Notes under the pieces: model-generated
Database searches by the model: none
What the model was told of the DNA's origin: nothing
The model's input: the letters and a program-made list of their open reading frames with translations, nothing else
Source of the DNA: Portulaca oleracea
Taxonomy: Eukaryota; Streptophyta; Magnoliopsida; Caryophyllales; Portulacaceae
Length of the DNA: 64,000 nucleotides
Assembly: GCA_029582165.1 (NCBI GenBank)
Contig: CM055877.1
Location: forward strand, 41,110,749 to 41,174,748
Direction: 5' to 3'
Program-made: the position numbers and the translations under genes
Shown here: piece by piece, positions 51,101 to 63,100 of the stretch
Layout of the letters: the number at the start of each line of letters is the position of its first letter
Numbering within the stretch: position 1 is the first letter of the stretch

Positions 51101-54100
51101 TTTGCCGTGTCCTGCGACTTCGCCCAGTGTCCACCACGGATCCCGTGTCAGGATCCGTGTCGTGTCGTGTCGACCCTGGTACGGCATGGTACGGCAGCCC
51201 TAATTGCCGAGTCCAGGTAACGTAGCCCAACAGTTTATCTACGAAAACAACCCCCAATTTGGAACACGTTCAAGATCGCAGTTTATGTACGAAAACCCCC
51301 AAAGCTAGCATCCACAGCTACCCCAAAGCAAAAAGTGGCCGATTGTCACTACTTCAAAACACAACAAGCATCTATGGCTGCTCGAAACCTTTTCTTACTC
51401 GAATTTCCACTCCTTTTTGTTGAAAATCAACTATCTCTTGCAGGGAATTGAAGCCCAAAGTCCATCTCTCAATCCCTAACTTAGTTTGTCCTCATTGAGG
51501 AAAGGGATCCTTACCCCAACAGTTTATCTACGAAAACAACCCCCAATTTGGAACACGTTCAAGATCGCAGTACGTGGGGTTGAACAGTCCTAGAAACTAT
51601 GGTCATTCACTCATTTCTCCTGTGATTCTTTAGAGTATTTAGAGAGAGAAACTCCAAGCTTTTGAGGGTGTTTAAACTACTCTACAGAGCTTAAATAATG
51701 GCTTCATCAATACCTTGCTTTGGGACAAGGAAACTCCATGTTTCTGTGTTTTTGAGGTGACTGATTTTGTGCATAGTTTGTATTCCACTTATTCATAGTC
51801 TTCTGTAGGGAGGAGGTGACTTTGTGGATAGTTCTATGTGTTTACAGCCTTTTGTAATCCTAACACATCCTAATATAACACAATTTTCATGTATAAATAA
51901 ATAATAAAATAAAATTTCCTATGTTTCATGCAAACAAAAGGGATCTTTCATATGGATGAAAGACTTTCAAATAATCATGCAAGGAAATTCATTTTGATGT
52001 CAACCCTTAAGCTCCACAAGTTGCATTACGTAGTTCAATAATGGGACATCCTAGGCTCCTAGCTATGAATAGGGTAACCCATGCATCATCTGACCAAGGT
52101 TAGATAAGGAAAATTACACCTTCCAGCTACCACTCATGGCTGTGTTGCATTGTAGCTTTCAACTTTTCATAAACATCATCAACTTTAAACTTTTGATAGC
52201 AGAAGGGTAAGGGTATCATACAACTTGAATTAATGTGAGCATGATTACCCTATAGTGTTACTAATATCAGTCAATAAAGCCACTTTTTTCTTGGGTTGCT
52301 TTGTACACGGGCGACATCCCCCCGATGTCCTACCAATACATCTTTTGGTTACTTATCAAAAAAACGAGGAATGAAAGTCAATTTCAAAAGGGGTTAAGAG
52401 CTCCCACAACAACAGAGAGGTTCTGGTTGAACCACCCCCACCCCACCCAACAGACACACAAAACAAGAAACCAGCAATCCAACCCCCCAGGAAAAAGAAA
52501 AGTAAAATAGAGAAGGGAGGATAAAAGAGGTACTCCCTTCCAGACACAAGTTGCATGCAGCATATGGCCCCCAAAAAACATTTATAGGTCAAACAGCCAG
52601 CATCCTAGACGGTCCACAGTGCACAAGAAGGGAGAGTCCCCGTAATGCCATACGTATCTCTAATATTAACAGGGACCTAACGGCCCCAGAGAATAAACAG
52701 AAACTAAAAAGTATAATAACTCAAGGGTTTGCAACAATGAGCACAGAACTCAGAGAAGTGCTTTATGAAAGACAGCCAAAATAAGCCATCAAGGAATTGG
52801 ATATAATGTCAGCACATCTCTCGATCGCCATAGTTTTCAAAAACCAGTACACAGATATGAGTTACCGTATGTCAAGTAAGCAAGAGGAATAGATGCCAGT
52901 GATACAATTAAAAGGATTATAAGTTTGATATCATCCCAAGAAATAATAACCTTTAGACCCAGGTGATCATGCATGAGTACTACCTATGTCATAGGCAGAG
53001 GAGATGAAGATTATATCGTCCCTGACATGCACAGACATTACTCTTGACACAACTTGCAGAGAAGATATTAAACTTTATAGCAACCAAACACGAGAAAACG
53101 ATAACTCTTTACGAGCACCACTGCAACAGGCATATTTACAAAAATTGGCCGTTCATGTATGATAGATTATATATCAACAATAGTCACTAAATCACAAGGA
53201 TTCTCGAATTTGAGCAGATTTTGCAGTCATTAAAAAAGTTCTACTTCTCATCTCAGCAACCCCTAAAAAGTAAATAACAACAATAGCAGAAAAGTCATCA
53301 TGTAATACCATGTCAACTGGCATTTTACCTGTAATGACGATACTGGAACAGTGGTCTAGCCCGTGGACGAAAAGTGCTCACTGAACAATCCTCCCTGATG
53401 GAATAATAGGGGGAATAAAAGGTCAGCAACAAATCTTCAAAAGTCTTAACTCCTAAAGTGTCACAAAAGTGACTTACAATATAATTGTCAAGAATATAAT
53501 CAGCTAAAAAGCAAGACTCTGGATTGCGGCTCCTTTAACAGGTTAAATAAGAAGTCCATGTACCCATTTACTAAAGACAAAAAAAATATATAAAGAAAAA
53601 GATGACCCCACCACAAAGCATTCTACACAGATCTCTCAAACCAAAACATAATTAGAGGTAGAATTATAAATTCCACGACAATCCCACGGTAAAAGACCTA
53701 CTAATCCTCAAACTGCAACAGGAATACATCGAAATTGTTTTTAAATCCCATTCTCACCCTGATTTCTCATGCTTGCAAGCTAATGGCCAATTTATTTATT
53801 TTAGCTTTACAGATCATATGTTTCTTTCAGATACTAAGAATGTCATGCGTAAATCTGGTTGATTTAGTTAGCTTCTGAGATCATTGGTTTCTTTTAAAAT
53901 ACTTCAGATGCATATTTAGCTGGGTTTGATCCTGACAGTTAAATGCCATATGGGTCCTATCCTTAGATTAAAAAACCACAAGGCAGAAAAAAGCGCACAG
54001 GTCCCCAAGGCACGAAGTGCAAAGAAAAGGTGTGCGCTTCACGCATGTGAGGCGCACTATTGCGCAGTTTTTTTCAAGCTATATTTTCACACAATAAGCT

Positions 54101-57100
54101 CGAGAAGGGCCTCAAATAATGGATTAGACACTAGCAATATGATGAAAAATCATGCAAATCATCTTTAACATAAGATGTAACCCCCAAATATTCTTCTAAA
54201 GAAATAAAACAAGCATAGTCACGGGAGAAGAGAGGAAGAAGGGGAGGGAATCACGCGGTCTAGGGTTTCCTCACAACCTAGAAGGGGATTTTTTAACAAT
54301 ACATTCAACATTTCATATTTTTTATGAGCTGAACAGTAAAAGCTCCATGAAACACACTATAAGGCGCAAAAGACGCGGAGGGGAGGAGGTGCGCTTTGTA
54401 AAACTAATATCTAATGGGATAAGACATCTAATCCCCCATATCCATCACCTTTATAGAAGAGAACATCCTCATGCATGGAAGATTGAATCCAGCTCTAAGT
54501 AAGGATAGAAACTTTTATGAATAAGGAGGGAATTTATTAGAGTAATGTTGACGAATCCATCCAAAACCAAGATATATATTTTTTACTGTACAGCACAGAT
54601 AGAATAACTGAAAGATCAATTACTTGGCAGAAAACATCAAATACTAAACAAAGCAATCCTATACAATATATGACAAAACATCTCATTCCAATATCCCCAT
54701 CAATGCTCTAAAGAAGGCTCATTGTCAAGAAAACAAACACAAACCCCAAACACCCAGTATGCATCCTTCCTAAGCAAGATCCATCGAGATCCAAATGCAG
54801 ATAACCTTTTCTAGAGGTAGAGAGCAGCTTTCATTTGATGGATGAGAGACCTACAAAAGATAATTTTTTAAAAGAAACTAAACTTATCAACGTCACGTTC
54901 TTTACATTCTCACCATTGCAACTAATGTAATCTTGATAAGAAATGTCAGGGTGCACCATATCACAATTTATTTTATTTTATTTTTTACTTCTACAGAAGG
55001 ACAATGCGAAAGCAATGCTGTACATAGATAATACTATCATAAGCACATGTAAAGAACTTGCCATATCTGCTGTGATCCACATTTTGTACGCTTCGAGGCT
55101 GTTATAATTCTTAAGTGGTGACGAGCAGAGGTACAATTGCTGCCTGATGACATAGACGTGGGTTGTAACAGTTGATCCAAATACGGCATGTCAGTCGTAC
55201 CAAAGTGCTTCCATGGAGGACCTTTTCTAGAATCAACATCCGCGACAAGCAAGGAAGCTGCTCCCACTTCAAGCAAACTAGGTCTGCCCAATCCTTGGGC
55301 CTTCAAATTATGATCACTGTGAAAAGGAACAACAAATATGACATCCCCTGATTAAGCTATTAACATGGCAGGAAGTCCTGAATGAAGTCTGAGCACTTCA
55401 TCAGAACATAGTAAATATGCAACAATGTAGAGCATCATTAGTTACCTGTCAACCACAGTACCAGTAGAATGTTCATCAGCAGCCCAGCGCCACTTCAAAA
55501 CATCAGAACTAATGTACTCCTTATCTTCAGGTATTTCAAAACTTTCGGTCTTTCTTAAGCTTGGAGCAGCTAAAGCGACATCTTTTCTTCCCGATGATTC
55601 CCCATTATTTGCAGGACTCAACTGAGAATTAAAAGATCTACTCAACATTGATGACAGCGAAGGAAGGAACTGCCTCGATGATGCAGGGGCTCCAGCAAAA
55701 GCAGCAGGTTGAAATGACCGCCTTGGAATGTGCTGTGCCACTAGTGAACGAACATAATTCAGCGACTTAACAAGTGCAGCAGAAGCAAAACTAGAGACAG
55801 GCAAAGGTGTGGCACAAGTTGATGGTGTCTTTGTAGCAGTAGGTTGTTGGTTCAAAGAGTGTGACCATGGCAACAGTTTTCTGCTGAGACCAATATCACA
55901 TTCAGCAAGTATATGTACACAAAACCTATCAATCTGCAGCAGGGTCTCTTCACTAGGCTTGTATCTGCGCACATGCATGTTAACATTAGTGGTGGTTGAC
56001 AAGCATGTGAAATGAAAATACACAGCAAGGCTGACAATTTGCAATAGTAATATCAATAAAGCATTACAAACAGAAATAACAGAGAAACTACAAAAAAAAA
56101 AACCATCTACCAAAAGTTCAACAACATAAACCAGCAATAAGCTCCATTAAATCTCAAAACCATGCTAATTTAACCAATAAAATTATCAAAACCCTAGCCT
56201 CATCTCCTCTCTGTCTCTCTAGAAAACCCTAATCCTTGTTTTTTAAGGCACTGCTATTGGCTTTTGCCGATGGTAAGACCCAATTTCTCTCTTATCCATG
56301 TTTTTCTAGTAGTTTCTCTTTAAACAAATGTTCTCTCTGCATTTGTGAATCTTTCCATACCCTCTTCTAACAACTGGTATTGTGTCTCCATTTGTCAGTC
56401 TTCACACAGACAGACAGATATTTGTTAAGTGTTTGCTGAAAGAATCGATCTGCAAATTTTGTCAGTGATAGTGCTTTTGAATAGGTGAAGGGTAAAATCA
56501 TATTTACAGTACAATTAAAAAGTAATACACCATGCAAATATATCAATAAAATACTAAACACTAATGATTTGAAAAATAATCAAAAACTTCAAAGGATAAG
56601 ATTTAAAATCTTGACAGCCCATTGCTAGCTGTCTTTTTTGCTTGGGTCTTTGTACCTACTTTTACTCTCAGCTTATATCAAGAATATCAGTGCAGCATTT
56701 TCTCTGCCGATGTATGAGATCTACTTATTGCCTAACAACTTTCTCCAACTCTCTAGTCTTTCCTCTAGCTTCTTTTCATGCCCCCCGGCCTCGTACAGAG
56801 AAATGCCAGGTAGAGGTCACCAGGAACAATGGAGAAGCACCAAAAACAGCGGAGAAGCATCAGAAACCATAGTTGTTAAAATTTGCCATGTTTTTATGAC
56901 TTGCGGATCCCAAACACATTCCCCCCCACCCCCCACCCACGCGGGTGTCCAGACTGTTTTTTCCCGCTCTTTTTGGGAGGATTCGTACTTCACGTATCTG
57001 ACAAGTATGCATCGCATACCCCAGCATGTCCATGTCAGATACGTGTCTGACACCAATACGTCGCCCAAGATGAACTGCCGGTACTTTATCGGACCTGGCA

Positions 57101-60100
57101 GTTGGCCCACTTGTACCTTAAAACACACAAGATACATAAAAATTGCGCAGTCAAAACTCAAAAACCTACAACAAACACTCAGCATCCTAAAGAAACACCA
57201 AATCTGACAATAATGATAGAAAAGAACATTCCACAGCCAAGTGAGCTAATAAAACAAAGTTGGGAAGTTAATAAATACCTTAACAAATACCGTTTTAACA
57301 GTGCCACACACCTAGCAACCACCGCAGGGCTGCACAAAAGAAGTCATGATCAGTGACAACATTGCTGATAGCTGGATGGTTATCTAAAAAAGCACAAGAG
57401 AAGCGAGGCACGTCTGCAAAAACGCAAGCGTAAAGAATGCAAATTTTCAAATGTGAATGGTTGATATGACCACTGTCTATGACAAGGGACTGCCTCCTAT
57501 TGTTTTTTCAATTATTGTCTGTGGTTTTCAAGGTAAGTAGAAAAGCCTGTAGGATGTGTACAGTGAACTTCCAAACTCACAGTTAAAGAGCAAGTCGCGT
57601 AGCCACTGCTTGGATTCCATCCAACACTTAGTTTAAAAATGGCGCGCCTAGGCGCAAGGAGGCAAGAGGCTCAAGCTTTGACGCCTCAGACAGGATAAGA
57701 CGACGCTCATCTAAAAAGCCTATGAAAGGCACTCATCCAAAAGCCAGCTTTTTGTGTGCCTCTTTTTGAGCCTATTGGATCGCAGTGAAAGAAAGTAATT
57801 AAAAAAAAGTTATTTTTTCTTGTGTTTCCTTCTAATTCGACCCCTCAACCATAAAACGCCTCCAAAAACACTCACAACTTCCACTCTTCTCCATGTAGGA
57901 ATGATTTTCATGCCAAGAAAACATAAACAGAAAAAGGGTGCCTTACACCCAAAAGGCATGCAGCTTTGCCTCGAAGCTCACACTTAGGCTCCATGAACCC
58001 TTAGCGCCTTGAGCCTTTACAATCTAGCTCCAACACCCCCCCCCCCCTCTCAACACCCGGCACACACTGGTAAACTGCATCACTGTATTGATGATTTTTA
58101 TATGAAATGGTAATGCCAACCTAAAGCCCATATCTCATGGTGGTAATGACTTGGTGAGGGTAGGCACGGGAGAAGGAAGGGAGAACAAGGGAAAGAAAAT
58201 TCCCCGTGCCTCTAACGGGATTTGAACCCATGGCTTCTTCTTGGAAGGTGGGTCAACTACCATTAAATCACCCCTATGGTGGTACTGGACTGACGGTCTT
58301 GAAATATACATGCTCCCTAGGAATTCATAAACGGTGAAAAGTACCCAGAATAAGTCACAAGCAAATATGCTGGCATAACAGTCAATGCAAAATAATAACA
58401 AATATGCAAATACGTTCAATCACACTATATGAACCTAGTCTTACATCACATTTGGAAAAGTTTAAAAAAAATAAATATATAAAGAAATAATAAATAACAG
58501 CAGTTCAGCATGCTTAAACAAGCCACATGATTCCACCACCTATCTCCATCCTATACACTGTAACTCACCTCAAAAAAAAAAAAAAAAAAAACATACACAG
58601 TTTATTGGAAAAGGAATAAGTAGGAAAGGGAGAGAAAGCTAGCCAGACAAGTTAAAAAGAGAAAGAGGAAGGAGAACAAGAAGGAGATTGGAAGAGGACA
58701 AATGAAGCCCTATCTAGAGGCGAGAGAAGGCAACGGCAACTTAGGGTATAAAAAGCCCATGAGCTTTGCACCCCACGCCCTGCTAAAAAGCGCAAAAAAG
58801 GCTCAACAACCCTAAGCTTTTTGTACAAGGCTGGGTTTGAAGTGAAAAACGCAAAGGAGTGCGCCCTAAGCTTTATTGGGCTTTTTTGCGCCCCGGGCAC
58901 GCTTCTTTAAACCAAGATATAGAATAGCCCTATACCTACGTATAAGGGCTATACAGTTTGCCCCACCTACGGAGCAATATTCCTAAACTCACCGGCCATT
59001 CAGCACATTTTTCTAGCACAATGAGCCCTTTTTCCCTGAATCACCACTCTTCTACCCATGCTACCATCTACACCAGATACTCCCTCTATCCCATATTATT
59101 TATCTTTTTAATAAAATTTTTATTTCCTCTAGTATTTGTCATTTTAGATTCCCAATGATATATTCCCATGAACTTTATTTACCTATCCAACTTTCTCTTT
59201 TCTTTTTCATTATTACACCACCATTCTCTCTCTAGCACTACTATGCAAAACATCCCAAATATCCTTTATTGGTTTTTGAGGTTTTCTCAAAGTGACTTAT
59301 TATATGGGATGGAGGGAGTAGAAATCAAGAAATACACATATAACCACTGTGTGTTTCTTGAAAGAAACCATGAAACATAGACAATAGTCAATACCAAGAA
59401 TGGCATAAGAAAATCCACATGAAATATTATTCCATTCTGAAAAGGCATATAATCACATGGTGACAACGACATTAGAATCTCGAACTCATAAGATACATGC
59501 AGGAAAGACAAACACTTGCAGGGAAAACCACTTGCAACAGTTAACAATTATATTACTTGGACTCGGGACACAAGTGTCTTTGTGTCGGACACAGGTATGG
59601 ATCCAAGGATCCAACATGGCATCCCTAAAAATTAAGGACACAGGGACACGGCATCCAAGAGTCCAACACGGCAGGGATACAAGACCCAGAAGTTGCATAA
59701 AATATTTAAATTTTTTTTATGGAACGTACATTTAATTGAATTAGAAGATAATATTATAAATATTTTTAAAAAAAGAAGTGTTAGATTCTTCTCCCTTTTT
59801 TTTTTACAGTGGCTGCATGTGTTCTGTAAAAAAAAAAAAGGCCCAAACCCAATTGCCTACACTACAACCCACTTACTAATTACCCAAAAAATAAAAAAGA
59901 GGAAACAAAAAACCTTAAACAGAACAATGCGAGACTGCACAACCACATAGGTCTCTCCCTCTCTATAGCGCTCTCTGCCTCTCTTCCTCCCTCCCTCTCT
60001 CTCCCTCTTTCTCTGCATCAACAACATGACTATTCAGTGTTCACTGCTCAAATCTGAGCACTCAACCAACCTCCATCATGCCTCACCGTGTCCAAGCGTT

Positions 60101-63100
60101 TTGGCCAGGGTAGACACGTGTCCCCGGTCGTGTCCTATGTCGAGTCATGTCGACCCGGGCAAGGCACCCTGAAATGGCAAGTCCGGGTAACGTAGGTGAA
60201 CACTATTAAAAGTTAATGTCAAACAAAAGAGATACAAGTGGTTTAGAATGTCTGCGCAATATTCAATTTATATGAGCAAATAACACAACAAACGGCTAAT
60301 ATAGGCAAAGAAAAAACTGCATACCTGCGGTCTCTCTCCGCAAGGGTATGTTCTAAGATCACACAATATGCAAGGTCCGTGGTTGAAAGAGTTGCAAGAT
60401 AATCCTGCCATTCATGATGCCCTTACATTAAAAAAGCACAGCACAAAGGTCCCTGGGGCTTTCTCGCAAAAATGCCGCACCCAAAAGATAAATAATTAAA
60501 AATAAAAACAGAGAACTTTAACTGGAACAGCAAAAAAACTGAAAATAGAGGGCCCACAAAAGTTGTTTCTTTCCATCTTCATGTACAAGTGCAACAAAGT
60601 TGTTTCTTGTTTTATGTATATATTGCTATTTTATTTATTTTATATTAATTAATTAGTGATTGACTATAGTGCCTTTTTCATTTGGTTGTCATAATAATCA
60701 ATTTTGGGCATCTGTGATAAATTATTAAGAGCTAACAATGGGTTTATTGATTAGTGATAATAATTAACTAGTGATAAAAAATATTTTATCGGTTTGCTGA
60801 TTAATGATGTATGATTTAGGTACTAGGTGTCGGTTGTTCAACTTAGTATATATCTCATTAGTTTTAAGGATAGCGTCATAGTTATTCAACCCACATCCTT
60901 GTGGACCAACCCTCAAGAACTAAAGTTGACAAACTTATAAATGCGATTAAACTTTATATTTATCCAAAGTCATCAAGACACCTCTTAAACACCATCAAGT
61001 CCATGTTAGTAACTATGTGTACAACTGCCAAACAATGTACACATTACCTACACAAAATACAAGTTCACAACCCAAAATGTAGATGTTAATGAACCTTAAA
61101 AAGTTCCAGTAAAACAGCACTCATTCTTGAGTTACATGGACATAACTAATTAAATTTATCTTCATGACTCACGCTTTGCATATTCATGCCACAATAATAA
61201 ATACTCAAGAGTCCGAACATGTATGTTCAAGCCACAAAACACTAATCTTCACGGCATAGTGTGTGTTCATGATGGCCCTGTATGTGCACAATACAAAAAC
61301 GATATCCAAAGGATGTTTCCAACAACTAAACTCACATTTGATTCCCTGAATCGATCTATCATCACTTACATTGGAATATTAAGGAATTCATAGCAGTAGA
61401 AGTAAGATAATCAAAACATAATTCAACATAATAAGACAATACCATCACTTTCTCTTAACCATGTCCATATTCAAGAGAATCACTAAACATTGCCTGGGTG
61501 AGATACATACAACCTAATAATTTGCCATTTACTTTACATTATTAAAAATTACCCATCTTAAACCTAAGAAATTAACTTCAACAAAGGGAGCAAAGGAAAA
61601 AGTCAAACAAATTAATGCAAAAAAAAAAATTACCAGAATTTTCTATTTTCAACTAAACTAGCAAATATTAATGGAGAATTTCTCCAGCAAAACAACTCAG
61701 TTTTATTTCACTTAAAAGAAACATGCCATGGAAAACATAAATAAAATAATATGGTTCAAATAAAACTTACTCTCTTAAACAATAATGAAGCAAATGGCAA
61801 GAGAGAGCCAGTAAAGCTTTTTTAAGGGGTTAGAGAAATTAACAGACATATGGCTCTAGACTTTGTCTTTTGGGAGGAGGAGGTCCAAATGAAGGGCAAG
61901 CGACTAAACCAACAGAGAAGATCAAGGCGGAAGGGAATCAGGCACCAGCAGAGGATGTAAATTCAAAGTGTGAGGTAAAGGCAGAAAGCATCTAGAGATC
62001 AACTAAGGAAATTTTAGGAATTTCTAAAGGAGGTGGAACGAAGAGGTCAAAGAAAGAGTTAAGGAAAAGAAGGAGGTGTACAAGGCTATGGTGAACAATT
62101 AAAATGAGGAAGAAAACCTAGTTAACAAGGTCATGTAGAGGATGGACAAAACAGTAGCTAAAACAGTAGTCATATCAATAAAGAATGGAGCCAATGAAAG
62201 GCTATGATGCAAATTTGACACAAGAATGAAGTCTTTAGGATAGCAAGGAATGAGAAAGAAGAACAAGATATTTAGAAGTAAGGTGTATTAAAGATGAAGA
62301 AGTTAAGGTATTAATAGAGGATGATAGAATAAAGGAGAGGTGGAAGAGATACTGCTCAAACTTTTCTAATGGGAGTATGTTGGAAAAGACCTATAGAGGT
62401 GTGGCAAAGCACTGTCCGCATCAATCCGATTCTTGGTGTTGTAAATGTTTTACTATGGAGGAGATGAACGAGGCCCTAAGGAAGACGAAATATGGAATGG
62501 TTGTGGGTTTGGATTGTATACCTGTGGAAATATGGAAATATTTGGGCAAAGAAGGGTTCGGTTAACTTAGCTATGTAATGTTATCCTCATGATAGTGAAG
62601 ATGTCGTATGAAGGGAGGACTAGCACAATTGGCCCTTTATACAAGAACAAAGGTGACATCCAAACTTGCAATATTTATAGGGGAATAAAACTACTGAGGG
62701 ACATCATGAAGCTTGTGGAAGAGAGCGATTGAGAGGTTGAGGAAGGGTACAACAATTCAAGAAAGCCAGTTTGGTTTTATGGCAGGGAGGTCAACTGTAG
62801 AGGCCATATATCTCCAACGCATGCTAATGGAAGTATGGAAGTATACAGATATAAGAAAAGAGATCTACACGAGCTCTTCATTGACCTAGAGACAAGTTAT
62901 AGGGTACCTGGGGAGGAGTTATGAAGATGCCTTGAGAAAAGAAATGCCTTGAATTCTTATATCAAAGTCATTGGAGATATCTTAAGGAGTTTAGACCAGT
63001 GTTAGGACCCCAAGAAAATACACGGAAGATTTTTCAATCAATATCGAGCTACCTCCAAGTTTAGCAGTTAGCCCCTTCCAATTAGAGTAAGGTTGTTAAT

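Larger units (their letters stand above)
42422..53328 (-). other. Intron 5 (10.9 kb), transposon-filled
   Basis: Separates exon 5 from exon 6. Elements in order: two SINE-type repeats, Gypsy 3' end and LTR, Pack-MULE-like element, LTR fragments in opposing orientation, a short LTR element, a hAT element in a tandem duplication, and a LINE tail. Remaining parts (49183-50265, 51571-52270, 52373-53328) show nothing I can identify. Confidence 0.75.
55965..60324 (-). other. Intron 2 (4.36 kb)
   Basis: Holds GCGC-word repeats, a SINE, a Stowaway MITE and a second copy of the hAT family. The segment 56880-57120 carries GGGTGTCC and CAGATACGTGTCTGACAC words like those in the hAT ends, perhaps a decayed relative. 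Confidence 0.6.

Noticed and set aside
58180..58290. Functional tRNA gene
   Set aside because: Box A and B are present but the cloverleaf does not close; more likely a SINE head.
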